DNA of 64,000 bases from Flagellimonas pacifica (GTDB lineage Bacteria; Bacteroidota; Bacteroidia; Flavobacteriales; Flavobacteriaceae). Under the pieces are notes generated by a model. That model was not told the DNA's origin. It was given only the letters and a program-made list of their open reading frames with translations, and ran no database searches. A program made the position numbers and the translations under genes. Shown piece by piece: positions 1 to 9,514 of the stretch. Positions within the stretch are counted from its first letter, which is position 1; every line of letters starts with the position of its first letter. The DNA lies in assembly GCF_900215465.1 (NCBI RefSeq), contig NZ_OBEH01000001.1, positions 1,178,001-1,242,000 of the forward strand, read 5' to 3'.

Positions 1-1662
1 AGAAATTGGCCTTCGGCCATACTGGCGCAGGGAGGCCAGACAGTTTCTAGCCCATTAATGGGGTATTGGGGAACAGGCAGTGTAAGTAACCTCTTTATTG
101 CACTTAGAGATTGTAACATTTTCTTGGAAAATGTGGACAAACCTTTTAACCTTACAGAGGATGAAAAAATAAGATGGATAGCGGAGGCCAAATTTTTGAA
201 GGCATACTATCATTTTTATTTAATGCGCATGTATGGCCCTATTCCCCTTGTTCGAGAAAATATTGAGGTAAGTGAAGGAGTAGATGCGGTAAGGGTACCA
301 CGTAATTCGGTAGAAGAAGTAACGGATTATATTGTTGAACTGTTGGATGAGGCCATAGCGGACTTACCTGCTTCAATCGCTGATGAGGGAGCTGAATTGG
401 GTAGGATTACTGCACCAATTGCTGCGGCTATAAAGGCCAGGGTATTGGTTACAGCTGCCAGCCCTCTTTTTAATGGTAATGCCGACTATTCTAGTTTTTT
501 GGATAGTGATGGTAATGAACTTATCAGTACCACTTATAGTGAGGACAAATGGGTAAGGGCTGCTGAAGCCTGCCAACAGGCCATACAACTTGCTGAAGCC
601 AATGGACATTCACTGTACCAATTTGACGATCCTCTTCCTACATGGGCAGATATTACAATTACCAAATTGAGTATAAGAGGATCTATTACCGAAAGATGGA
701 ATCCTGAAATTATTTGGGGAGCATCTGGAGAAACGGTAGCTACCCTACAAAACTGGGCTCAGGCAAAAATTGCAACTGGATTAACCGGTGAAAATAGAGA
801 AAGTGTTCAGTCGTGGTGGTCTCCCCCGTTGCAGATAGCCGAAATGTTCTATTCTGAAAATGGTGTACCCATAGATGAAGATACAAGCTACGATTTTGCG
901 GGAAGATATGATGTTATTACCGCAACAGCTGATGATTTGTACAATATTTCAACTGGACATGAGACAGCAAAATTGCATTTTAATAGAGAACCAAGATTTT
1001 ATGCCTCAATTGGATTTGATGGAGGTACATGGATGGGGCATGGCAGGGAAGATGACACCAATTTATTGTTTCCACAAGCTTTGGCCGACCAAAAGTCTGG
1101 GAAACTGGATGCGCAGCGCTTTGCTGCGTCAGGGTATTGGGCTAAAAAACTGGTCTATTATGAAAATGTTCAAAGAACAGGAGGGGCCACTGGCTATAGT
1201 CTGAGAGCCTACCCATTTCCGGTTGTGCGCTTAGCTGACCTTTACTTACTGTATGCTGAAGCACTTAACGAATCTGGTAATACAAGTGAGGCTCATTCAT
1301 GGATTGATAGAGTTAGAAACCGTGCTGGTCTGGATGGTGTTGTGGATTCATGGGCCGCAGCATCCAATAATCCTGCTAAACCTACAACCAAGGATGGTCT
1401 AAGAGATATTGTTCATGATGAACGTATGATTGAATTGGTATTTGAAGGACAACGCTTTTGGGACATAAGAAGATGGAAAAGAGCACCTGAATTCTTAAAT
1501 ACTGATATTTTGGGATGGAATATTGATGGTGAAACTCCCGGGGCATTTTACAATGTAATAAGCGTGGGGACCTATAAGTTTCAAAGTAGGGATTACCTAT
1601 GGCCTATTCCGGAGAGGGATATTATTACGAACGATAGATTGATTCAAAATCCGGGATGGTAG
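1..1662 (+). CDS. RagB/SusD family outer-membrane lipoprotein, 5'-truncated
   Basis: The frame is open from the first base, so the N-terminus (lipoprotein signal and first TPR helices) lies outside the window; 553 residues remain. SusD proteins sit on the cell surface over a SusC TonB receptor and capture glycans or other oligomers. The family signature near the C-terminus is visible: a DERMIELVFEGQRFWDIRRW block followed by a closing PIPERDI...NPGW end. The N-terminal part shows the usual helical pattern (RWIAEAKFLKAYYHF). The partner SusC should be just upstream, outside the window. Two lipoproteins follow on the same strand, so this is the tail of a polysaccharide-utilisation-type operon. 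The substrate cannot be deduced because no glycan-active enzyme is visible. Confidence 0.93.
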   Translation, partial: RNWPSAILAQGGQTVSSPLMGYWGTGSVSNLFIALRDCNIFLENVDKPFNLTEDEKIRWIAEAKFLKAYYHFYLMRMYGPIPLVRENIEVSEGVDAVRVPRNSVEEVTDYIVELLDEAIADLPASIADEGAELGRITAPIAAAIKARVLVTAASPLFNGNADYSSFLDSDGNELISTTYSEDKWVRAAEACQQAIQLAEANGHSLYQFDDPLPTWADITITKLSIRGSITERWNPEIIWGASGETVATLQNWAQAKIATGLTGENRESVQSWWSPPLQIAEMFYSENGVPIDEDTSYDFAGRYDVITATADDLYNISTGHETAKLHFNREPRFYASIGFDGGTWMGHGREDDTNLLFPQALADQKSGKLDAQRFAASGYWAKKLVYYENVQRTGGATGYSLRAYPFPVVRLADLYLLYAEALNESGNTSEAHSWIDRVRNRAGLDGVVDSWAAASNNPAKPTTKDGLRDIVHDERMIELVFEGQRFWDIRRWKRAPEFLNTDILGWNIDGETPGAFYNVISVGTYKFQSRDYLWPIPERDIITNDRLIQNPGW

Positions 1663-1691
1663 AATTATTAAACTTTAAAAACATAGATAAA

Positions 1692-2912
1692 ATGAAAAAG
1701 ATAGTTGCTAATTTTCCAATATTGGTATTACTGCTTCTTATGGCATTAATATCATGCGATGAAGAGGAAAGAGGCCCTCTTGTAACGGATAGCACCATTC
1801 CTGGTGAAGTTTCTGATTTGTCTGTACAAAATTTGTCCGGAGGCGCTAAAATAAGTTATAAAATACCTTCAGATGAGGACGTGTTGTATGTTGAGGCCAC
1901 TTACGAACGGAATGGCCTACCAGTCAGCACGCGATCTTCCATTTTCAAAGATTTTGTAACCGTAGAAGGACTTAATACCACGGAATCCGTTGAGGTAAGC
2001 TTGGTCGCAGTTGACCGTAGTGAAAATAAATCTACCGCTGTGAGTGTTACGATCAATCCGGAGAAATCACCTTTGAAGAAAATTTTTGAAAGCATTGAAC
2101 TTGTTCAAGATTTTGGAGGCCCAAGGCTTACATACAATAATGAAGACGGCGCAAAGGTTGAGTTTTTACTCTATACCATAGAAAATGGACAAAGGGTATA
2201 TCAACAATCAGCTTTTATTGAAGATGGACAAAATACATTTTACAACTTTAGGGGCTTTCCACCCGTATTGACAAGGTTTGGTGTGGAAGTGATTGATCGA
2301 TGGGACAATATAGCTTCTTTGTACGAGGCTGATGTGGAGCCATTTGAAGAAATAGTATTGGATAGGTTGGCCATGAGCGGTAAAGCGTTGACAGGAGATG
2401 AAGAGAGTGCATTTGGCTGGACGTTGAACAATCTTTTCAATGGCGTAGCAACTGGTGCAGGATTTCACACGGATCAGGCCAACCCTGGAACTGTTGTGCC
2501 TCCATACACAGAAGGATATCACATGTTTTCTGTAGATATGGGTGTTACGGCCAAACTCAGTAGGTTCAAATTTTGGCCTCGACAAGGGGATTGCTGTAAT
2601 ACACCATTTGGACATGGAGATCCTAGGTATTTTGAAGTATGGGGGATAGATGAAATTCCTGCGGACAATGGAGCTTCATTAGATGGTTGGACCAGATTGG
2701 TTGAAAATGGAGAGGTAATTAAGCCGTCAGGGGCTCCTTTGGGTTCAAACAGTGCCGAAGATCAGGCCCTTGGTGCATCAGGATTTGAATTTAATTTTCC
2801 TATAGAGGCACCTCCGGTACGCTTTATCCGTTTTGTGGTTTTTGAAAACTGGTCGGGAACCAATTTCACCCATGTCATGGAACTTGAATTTTATGGGCAG
2901 ATTGAGCAATAG
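1692..2912 (+). CDS. DUF4959/DUF5000-type surface lipoprotein
   Basis: This is a 406-residue predicted lipoprotein. The chosen start (MKKIVANF) gives a signal peptide with lipobox ALISC, Cys about 22; an in-frame start 36 bases earlier would overlap susD and spoil the signal. The layout matches the DUF4959 / DUF5126 / DUF5000 architecture found beside SusC/D pairs: an N-terminal Ig-like domain (VSDLSVQNLSGGAKISYKIP), a middle beta domain, and a C-terminal galactose-binding-like domain (about 230-406) with a DCC motif. Such proteins are probably accessory glycan-binding surface proteins, but their ligand is unknown. It lies about 30 bases after susD, presumably co-transcribed. Confidence 0.82.
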   Translation: MKKIVANFPILVLLLLMALISCDEEERGPLVTDSTIPGEVSDLSVQNLSGGAKISYKIPSDEDVLYVEATYERNGLPVSTRSSIFKDFVTVEGLNTTESVEVSLVAVDRSENKSTAVSVTINPEKSPLKKIFESIELVQDFGGPRLTYNNEDGAKVEFLLYTIENGQRVYQQSAFIEDGQNTFYNFRGFPPVLTRFGVEVIDRWDNIASLYEADVEPFEEIVLDRLAMSGKALTGDEESAFGWTLNNLFNGVATGAGFHTDQANPGTVVPPYTEGYHMFSVDMGVTAKLSRFKFWPRQGDCCNTPFGHGDPRYFEVWGIDEIPADNGASLDGWTRLVENGEVIKPSGAPLGSNSAEDQALGASGFEFNFPIEAPPVRFIRFVVFENWSGTNFTHVMELEFYGQIEQ

Positions 2913-2982
2913 TCTATAATGGTCTATTTAACCATGGCTTAATGATAAAATCAGTATTTGATGAAAAATATAAAAATATAAA

Positions 2983-4197
2983 ATGAAAAATTTAATAGCT
3001 AAAATTGGAATGTTCTCATTTGGTTTGGTACTTATTATAATAAGTTGTGAAACCCAGAACGAGACTTTTGACCAGTTTACAAAGGATGGCGAAACAATAT
3101 ATATTGGAACACCTGATACCGTGATTGTGGTTCCTTTAGGTGTTGATCAAAGCCGTTTTTATGTTACTGTGAACGCGGATCCAAAAATAAGTAAAGGAAA
3201 AATTCTTGACCTTGATAAGAATGCTGTTCATGAATTTAATGTGGATAGGAGCAGTTTGGTGGACAATACACTGCAATTTGATCTTAACCTTGATGAGGGG
3301 GATTATTCTTATAAGGTCGTTTTGGAAGACGATAATGGAAACAGTTCTATTCAAAAAGAAGTGACATTTAGAGTTTACGGGGAAAAATATCAAGCTACAT
3401 TGCTTAGTCGATCGGTTACTCAGGCAAGAGCTACCTCGGAGAATGTAACATTGCAGTTTTCGGACCCATTGGATGGACTAATATCTTCTATTTTAAGTTA
3501 TGAAGACGCAGATGGTGCAATGCAGCAAATGGATTTGCCCAACAATGTATCAGAAGTTGTTATTGATAGTTATAAATTGGGAGGACTGATAGGCGTTTCT
3601 GGGTCATATAAACCCACGGAAAATGCTATTGAGGAATTTCAATCCAATTCGCTGGAGAGCAACTTTCCAAGTAGTTTTGCTCTAGACTATAACCTGATAA
3701 GTGCTCTTAAATTACCTTTTGATGCGACAGATGGGTGTTATGGCTCTACCTATGAAAGATTGACCAATGGCGCCACAGGGGAATTTTGGCACAGTTGTGA
3801 AGGAGATACGGATAATGCTGATAAATACCCATTTGTTATGAGTTTTGATTTAGGTGTTACGGCACAACTCAGAGGTTTTCGTTTAGACGAAAGATCTGGT
3901 TGTTGTGGTGACAGAAGTCCAGCGGCCTATCAGATTTGGGCCACAAATGACCTTGGTCAGGGTGATACCGCTGACATTGATGCTGGTCCCATTGCAGATT
4001 GGGAAACTGATGCTGCCGCGAAGGGATGGGTGAAATTATTGGATGTTACTAATAATGCCAATCCAACTTTTGAGGTGGAAATTCCTGAGGTGGCAACGCA
4101 TTATAGGTATGTAAGAGTAGTTGCTATTTCTTCCATAGGTGGAGGAACAACTGCCAATTTTGATGAATTCACCTTTGCAGCTTCTAGTATAGAATAA
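2983..4197 (+). CDS. DUF4998-type surface lipoprotein with galactose-binding-like C-terminus
   Basis: This 404-residue predicted lipoprotein has the signal MKNLIAKIGMFSFGLVLIII followed by SCE, with lipid Cys about 22. The first 220 residues match the DUF4998 style: two short beta domains with the motif TVIVVPLG...RFYVTVNADPKISKGKI. The last 170 residues resemble the C-terminal domain of the preceding gene, sharing a DLGVTA-L--F--D pattern and an adjacent Cys pair (GCCG). It is the last gene of the SusC/D-type operon, 70 bases downstream of its neighbour and followed by a strong terminator. A glycan-binding role is inferred from context only. Confidence 0.8.
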   Translation: MKNLIAKIGMFSFGLVLIIISCETQNETFDQFTKDGETIYIGTPDTVIVVPLGVDQSRFYVTVNADPKISKGKILDLDKNAVHEFNVDRSSLVDNTLQFDLNLDEGDYSYKVVLEDDNGNSSIQKEVTFRVYGEKYQATLLSRSVTQARATSENVTLQFSDPLDGLISSILSYEDADGAMQQMDLPNNVSEVVIDSYKLGGLIGVSGSYKPTENAIEEFQSNSLESNFPSSFALDYNLISALKLPFDATDGCYGSTYERLTNGATGEFWHSCEGDTDNADKYPFVMSFDLGVTAQLRGFRLDERSGCCGDRSPAAYQIWATNDLGQGDTADIDAGPIADWETDAAAKGWVKLLDVTNNANPTFEVEIPEVATHYRYVRVVAISSIGGGTTANFDEFTFAASSIE

Positions 4198-4307
4198 TCT
4201 ATAGTTTTATGCTTTGTGTATTTACTTCTTTAGTTGAGTGAGTATTCAAACATAAAGATTAAAATTTGGTTTAGTTTAGAGTTGGTTAGTTGCTCTTTAA
4301 CTTGAAG

Positions 4308-4335
4308 TCCCGCTAATTTTTTAGCGGGATTTTTC
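4308..4335 (+). terminator. Rho-independent terminator of the SusD operon
   Basis: A perfect 9-bp stem (TCCCGCTAA paired with TTAGCGGGA) around a TTTT loop is followed by a run of five T on the plus strand. It lies 110 bases after the last lipoprotein gene. The minus-strand copy lacks a T run, so it probably works only for the plus-strand operon. Confidence 0.85.
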
Positions 4336-4483
4336 ATGGTTTTTGGTTCATTTATCCTGCAGAGAACGTTTACTGGAGATTTAAAAAATAAACGGAGAAG
4401 TAACTAAGAAAGCTACAGCTGTTGTCATAGCAAAATAATGGCTTTATCAAAAAAGAATACAGAGAAGATAATCGCCTTTACTT

Positions 4484-6937
4484 TTATTGATTGACCTCAT
4501 AGCTTTTTCTTACCACAATAGGTTGACCGGTTTCGGTAATTCCCTCCAAAACCAAATTTATTGAATTACTAGCTTCACTATTGTAGTAGGAAAGTTTTGC
4601 GGTTCCATTTTCATTAGGGTGGACATAGGGTTCCCAAAATATGGTATTTCTCAGATCTCTTTTATTAAAATCCAGTGTGGTCGGATCTCCATAATTAGGG
4701 GCATAAAACTTTCGGGCATTGTAGAACCCTTGAACCAATTGGCTTACGGTATAAGACTTCTTTTTAAAAGCCCGGTTTCGAGCACCGGGCTTGGTAAAAA
4801 TCATAATTACACCATTTCCTCCTTGTTGCCCGTAGACTGCTCCACCCGGACCAGTAATGGCCTCAATGCGCTCTACATCATCGGGTACTATATCCCCCAA
4901 TATATCAGAATCTATTTGAAGCCCGTCCATAAGAATCAAAGCAGGGTCATTAAACCTACTGAACCGAATGCTCTTTCCACTTTGAACGGTACCTGGAACT
5001 GCATATGGAATAAGTTGTAACAGTGACCTAAAACTCGGGGTGCGATCATCCAGAACTCTCACAATATCTGCGTTCCCTATAGAGTTAGTTTTTGGCTTCT
5101 TTTCTTCAACATTCCTTTTACTGGTAACTACCACTTCATCCAATTGATTGCCACTACTAACACCATAATTCATGTTTTTTTGAATTAATTGTTGTTTAAA
5201 AAGATTCCCTTCATCTAATGTGGTGAATGAGAAAAAAATATGGTCAATTGCTAAGGTGTCTTGACAAATAGGATATAACTCCAAATTTCCTGCATTCTCC
5301 TTTTTTTGGTTTTGACTATTCAATAAAAGGGAAGCATGTCCATTAAAGTTAATGGGGTCAAAGATAAAATCTCCAGTAGGGAGGGCATCCACGTCATTCA
5401 TGAAAATATCACCTTCTTTGGTAAGGGCCATATTTATTTTATATTGATTTCTATTGTTTTTTCCGGTTCTTTTCACCTTCCCAGAGATTATAATACCTTT
5501 CTCAGCCTTATAATATTCTTTTGATATGGGTTCAGGAATACTCTTCCACAAAAAATCACGCCATCCCTGAGTCAATAATAACAAATCCATTTGTGCAAAA
5601 CGTTTAGGATTGGAAACATCAAAATAGTTTCCCGGATTGAATATTTTTCCTTTAATATCAGACTCCATTAAAAAATACGAACAGATATTACTATTCAAAA
5701 GAGATTTGTTTGTCCCATTACTTTCTTTTACAACTAATGAAAAACTGGCCGGGATGATTTGTCCTTCAGTGGTTTTGGAAGTTACGGTCAAGTTCACTTT
5801 TTGCTTTGGCGTATAAGCTGTTTTATCAATGGACAGTGTTACTTTGGCACTTGGTTCCTTGTGAATATAAACAAGACGTTCACTGTGAGGTTTCATGGCC
5901 TCATCATATAATGTGATTTGCGTTATGCCTTCAGGAAAATCTTGAGCAGGCAACACAAAAGTCAGGTTTGGAGATTGTAGTGCTTGTGAACCTTCAAAAT
6001 ATGTAATGCCCCTAGTGGAAGCCACTAAGGTAAGTTGCTCTCTTGGGTTTTTCTCAAAAGTCTTTTTGTTTGTCTTTAGAGAGATATAATATTTACCCTT
6101 GCGTTCATTTATACCAAGAAGATACCCTTCTTCTAACACTTTAGGCAAAGCTTTTTTTATTTTGGTCGTATCGTTTTTTATTGAAAATTCTGCGAAAAGA
6201 TTTTGTGGCTTCAACTCATTCAAAATAAAGATCCCCATCCCATTATGTAAACTCGAAAAGGTTGTTAAAAGATTTCCGTTTTCATCAAATATATTTCCAT
6301 TGATTTCAATGGGATTTCCATATTGGTCAACCGACTTAAAAGCAATTTTTGATGTTACACCAGCCAATAAAGAACCTCCTTCGGGGAAAAACTGTAAGTC
6401 AACTTTATCTGTTGAAGCAAAAGATTTTTGTTTTGTGGCCAAATTTGGTTGCTGACCTACTCCTTTGTTGGGAACAGTTGCGCCTAAATCAACGACTTTA
6501 ATTTCCTTTGTGAAAATAAAATCCTTGCCAAAATTTCGTGTCCAATTGGTGTAAGCCCTCAACTGATAGGTGCCGGCCTTAAAACCATCAAGCTCGGAAA
6601 GTGAAAAATCTCCGTTCCCCAGACCTTGGTCTAAACGTGTAATATTACGAGCTATTACTTTAGAGTCTGGGGAAATTAACTCAACATACAATACTTTACT
6701 ATGATCTAAGATGGTATTCGAATATGCATAAGTAACATAGACTTTGTACCAAAGGTCTTCATTTATTGCATAATTGGAGCGATCTGTATGCAGATATACT
6801 TTTTCAATTATAGGGATTGAAGAATCCTCTAAGCTTTTTTTTTGTTGGGATATGGCAGAAAAACAAATAGAAAAGAGTAGTAATAAGTTAACAGAAATGG
6901 TTTTTGTAAATAGTTCCATAATTCTAAGGAAATTCAT
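4484..6937 (-). CDS. MG2-domain protein with TonB-receptor plug domain but no barrel
   Basis: This 817-residue secreted protein has a signal peptide (LLLLFSICFSAISQQ). Residues about 45-150 carry the macroglobulin MG2-like start (KVYLHTDRSNYAINEDLWYKVYV). More Ig-like beta domains follow to about residue 590. Residues about 620-730 form a TonB-receptor plug module with LILMDGLQI, VERIEAITGPGGAVYG and GVIMIFTK motifs. A normal receptor would then need about 500 residues of beta barrel, but only some 90 remain, so it cannot be a transporter by itself. The family is common in Bacteroidota, with unknown function. An alternative start six codons later (MELFTKT) is equally possible because no ribosome-binding site decides. 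It is monocistronic on the minus strand. Confidence 0.8.
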   Translation of the reverse strand: MNFLRIMELFTKTISVNLLLLFSICFSAISQQKKSLEDSSIPIIEKVYLHTDRSNYAINEDLWYKVYVTYAYSNTILDHSKVLYVELISPDSKVIARNITRLDQGLGNGDFSLSELDGFKAGTYQLRAYTNWTRNFGKDFIFTKEIKVVDLGATVPNKGVGQQPNLATKQKSFASTDKVDLQFFPEGGSLLAGVTSKIAFKSVDQYGNPIEINGNIFDENGNLLTTFSSLHNGMGIFILNELKPQNLFAEFSIKNDTTKIKKALPKVLEEGYLLGINERKGKYYISLKTNKKTFEKNPREQLTLVASTRGITYFEGSQALQSPNLTFVLPAQDFPEGITQITLYDEAMKPHSERLVYIHKEPSAKVTLSIDKTAYTPKQKVNLTVTSKTTEGQIIPASFSLVVKESNGTNKSLLNSNICSYFLMESDIKGKIFNPGNYFDVSNPKRFAQMDLLLLTQGWRDFLWKSIPEPISKEYYKAEKGIIISGKVKRTGKNNRNQYKINMALTKEGDIFMNDVDALPTGDFIFDPINFNGHASLLLNSQNQKKENAGNLELYPICQDTLAIDHIFFSFTTLDEGNLFKQQLIQKNMNYGVSSGNQLDEVVVTSKRNVEEKKPKTNSIGNADIVRVLDDRTPSFRSLLQLIPYAVPGTVQSGKSIRFSRFNDPALILMDGLQIDSDILGDIVPDDVERIEAITGPGGAVYGQQGGNGVIMIFTKPGARNRAFKKKSYTVSQLVQGFYNARKFYAPNYGDPTTLDFNKRDLRNTIFWEPYVHPNENGTAKLSYYNSEASNSINLVLEGITETGQPIVVRKSYEVNQ

Positions 6938-7222
6938 TGATGAAAGTGAAAAATATTTAGAAGCGTATCAAAATAATTGGTAAGAAGTTACATTTACAAG
7001 ATCATCAATTTTCTTCTATATTCCAGTTAAATTTCTTCTTAATGCACCTTAATTTGTTATACTGTTTAAATGGATGGATTACATTGTGATTGCTGGGGAG
7101 GGGCCAAGTTTGAACCTAGCTTTTTGGGTAATGATTTAGTGCAAATTTATAGAAGATAAGTCCGGAGAAAAGAACTATTTTAACAAAGGGATGATTTTGA
7201 TTTATTGTATGCTTTGGTAGAC

Positions 7223-8536
7223 CTATTTTTTTGAAGGTCTTAACCACTCATTGTGAGAGAAATGTTTCCAGGGAACACGGGTCAGATCTACTGTTGGATC
7301 TATAAATTCATGGTATTTGCCTTTATTGACCCTTACTCTACTACTCACAAAAACTTGAATATCATGTCCTCTAGAAGCATAATCCTTTTTTAGATGTTGG
7401 GCAAACTGCCAAATAAAATCGGGATAACAAGCTACTCTGTTCCGCTGTTTTTGAGTGAGATAATCAGCTAAGTCAATTGTATTGCTTTGTCCAGTTTTCT
7501 TATTGAGAATTTTAAACTGTACTATGCCCGAACGACTTCTCAACATCATTCTCCAACTCAGCCGGTGGCCTTCCTCGGTCCATAGTACATCATCCTTTAT
7601 TATATGATGTCTTAATGGTAGAAAAAATTGCATAATGAAATAGATCCCCAAAATGCCAAGTACCCAGTTTTTGTTTTTTGGTGGTTGAACAACACGATCA
7701 ATAACAACTTCCTTTTGTTTTAAAAAAATGCTCCTTATGGTTTGCGGTGGAAAGAAGAATATTATAAAAGCTAAAGACAGATAGGGGAAAATGCCTATTT
7801 GAAACACGATGCTATTGAACAAATGGAAGAATATAGAGCATATGAATGCGATCTTGCGCGTAGGTTTCCAAAGTAAGGCCGGAACAATTAATAAATCGAA
7901 AAATATGCCAAAAAATGCTACTACTTTGTGCACCCATTTTTGTTGTAGAAAATCACCGATTAGGATATAATCGCTTTTGGGCTTCATTAAAAGTTCTATG
8001 ATGCTGAAATCTAACCAATCTCCATACAATTTTGCCACAGAGGCATAGGTGTACACAATAAACAATTGTAAAATGATGATCCATCTAACCCAATTGTGCA
8101 TGGAGTGTAAACGAAATTTTGGATTTTGAAGGGCATCCAATGAAAAATCTCGATTTGCAGGCAAAAAGGCCATAATGAATGCCAAGAGCATCAACAAATA
8201 ATAATGGTTGTTGTATGATGTTTTTTGCATTAGGTAAACCCCTGTCCACATTAAAGCAAAGGCAAAAGCACTATACCTATACTTATACCCAACCGTAATC
8301 AGGAGCCCTAAAGTGCCCATTATGGCAAAATAAAGGTACATGCCACTTCCCGATAAGGGTTGTAGCCACTCAAAACCAATAAAAGAGAATGTGAATTTGG
8401 GTTCTACCAAAGTTTTCCGCACCCAACCGGTTACAATTGCGCCGTAGCATTCTGCAGCTACCAATAATCCATAAAACATCCTGAAAACAACAAGTTGGGC
8501 ATTGTCTATTTTCTTATAGAGGAACTGGTTCAACAT
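7223..8536 (-). CDS. HTTM (gamma-carboxylase-like) integral membrane protein
   Basis: This 437-residue polytopic membrane protein resembles the HTTM family, bacterial relatives of vitamin K-dependent gamma-glutamyl carboxylase. Visible features are an N-terminal FRMFYGLLVAAE helix, the conserved loop QKTSYNNHYYLLMLL, a YASVAKLYGDW motif after a long helix, and FHLFNSIVFQIGIFPYLS in the fifth or sixth helix. A soluble C-terminal tail of about 140 residues follows. The bacterial proteins have no firmly established substrate. It begins one base after the ribF stop codon, so the two are almost certainly one transcript; whether flavin supply matters to its activity is speculation. Confidence 0.82.
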   Translation of the reverse strand: MLNQFLYKKIDNAQLVVFRMFYGLLVAAECYGAIVTGWVRKTLVEPKFTFSFIGFEWLQPLSGSGMYLYFAIMGTLGLLITVGYKYRYSAFAFALMWTGVYLMQKTSYNNHYYLLMLLAFIMAFLPANRDFSLDALQNPKFRLHSMHNWVRWIIILQLFIVYTYASVAKLYGDWLDFSIIELLMKPKSDYILIGDFLQQKWVHKVVAFFGIFFDLLIVPALLWKPTRKIAFICSIFFHLFNSIVFQIGIFPYLSLAFIIFFFPPQTIRSIFLKQKEVVIDRVVQPPKNKNWVLGILGIYFIMQFFLPLRHHIIKDDVLWTEEGHRLSWRMMLRSRSGIVQFKILNKKTGQSNTIDLADYLTQKQRNRVACYPDFIWQFAQHLKKDYASRGHDIQVFVSSRVRVNKGKYHEFIDPTVDLTRVPWKHFSHNEWLRPSKK

Positions 8537-8537
8537 C

Positions 8538-9467
8538 TTACTTTGAAATTAGAACTAAGGACTGTTCCTTGTCTTTTTTTAGTTGTTCTTTTAATTCTTG
8601 AACCGAATCAAATTTATGTTCATCACGAATGCGATGTAAAATATCTATTTGCAATTTTTTATCATATAGATTACCGTCAAAGTCAAAAAAGTTGACTTCT
8701 ATACTTCTTGTTGTACCTGAAACCGTGGGGTTAAATCCAATATTCATCATTCCAAAATATTCCCTGTCAGCTAGCTTGCTGTTCACCACATAAACTCCAT
8801 TTTTGGGAATAAGTTTATATGTTTCCGTTATATGTAGATTTGCTGTTGGAAATCCAAATTGTTTACCAAGTCCCTTTCCTTTTTGAATGGTCCCGGTTAA
8901 CATATATGGGTAGTTAAGATAATTGTTTGCTGTGGTAATATCTCCCTCTAATAGTGCATTCCTGATTTTTGTAGAACTCACGGAAACCTCATCAATTTCT
9001 TGAGCGGGAATTTCTTCCACATTAAAATCCAAGGTGTTGCCAAAGGCAATTAAATCTTGAATGTTAGCATTCCTGTTTCGGCCAAACCGATGGTCATAAC
9101 CAATAATGATTTTTTTAGTTTTTAGACTGTTGACTAAAATATCGCGTACAAACTCGGTAGCAGAGAGCCGGGAAAAATCTTTGGTGAAAGGGTGTACAAT
9201 CAGATAATCGAGACCCAAAGAATCCAAAATCTGTGTTTTTTCATCCAAAGTGTTGAGCAGTTTTATATCAGTGTCTTTTTGTAATACCATCCTTGGGTGA
9301 GGAAAAAAAGTAAGCACTGTGGACTTTAATCCTGTGCTTTTGGCATTATTTATGAGGCGTTCCAATATCTTTCTGTGGCCTAGATGCACTCCATCAAAAG
9401 TGCCAATGGTAACCGCAGTCTGAAAAGAAGTGTTGATGAACTTAGAGATACCTTGGATTGTTTCCAC
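8538..9467 (-). CDS. ribF: Bifunctional riboflavin kinase / FAD synthetase
   Basis: This enzyme phosphorylates riboflavin to FMN and adenylylates FMN to FAD in the cytoplasm. The protein has 309 residues, the normal length. The N-terminal nucleotidyltransferase domain (about 15-160) shows GTFDGVHLGHRKIL and GYDHRFGRNR. The C-terminal flavokinase domain (about 180-305) shows KGLGKQFGFPTANL and GMMNIGFNPTV. The start METIQGIS gives the expected short N-terminus. It is the first gene of a two-gene minus-strand unit with the HTTM protein and lies divergent from the metallopeptidase gene, only 47 bases away. Confidence 0.96.
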   Translation of the reverse strand: METIQGISKFINTSFQTAVTIGTFDGVHLGHRKILERLINNAKSTGLKSTVLTFFPHPRMVLQKDTDIKLLNTLDEKTQILDSLGLDYLIVHPFTKDFSRLSATEFVRDILVNSLKTKKIIIGYDHRFGRNRNANIQDLIAFGNTLDFNVEEIPAQEIDEVSVSSTKIRNALLEGDITTANNYLNYPYMLTGTIQKGKGLGKQFGFPTANLHITETYKLIPKNGVYVVNSKLADREYFGMMNIGFNPTVSGTTRSIEVNFFDFDGNLYDKKLQIDILHRIRDEHKFDSVQELKEQLKKDKEQSLVLISK

Positions 9468-9514
9468 AAATAAAGAAAATAAAAAAAGGCTATTTTTGAT
9501 TCTACTTATGCCCT

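Noticed and set aside
7070..7159. 29-codon ORF (MDGLHCDCWGG...) in the gap between the MG2/plug gene and the HTTM gene
   Set aside because: Too short, isolated, no neighbour on that strand and no promoter; the Cys/Trp/Gly composition looks like chance.
9491..9498. TATTTTTG as a promoter for the metallopeptidase gene
   Set aside because: It fits TAnnTTTG but lies only about 17 bases from the start codon and has no -33 partner; T-rich DNA makes such matches common.
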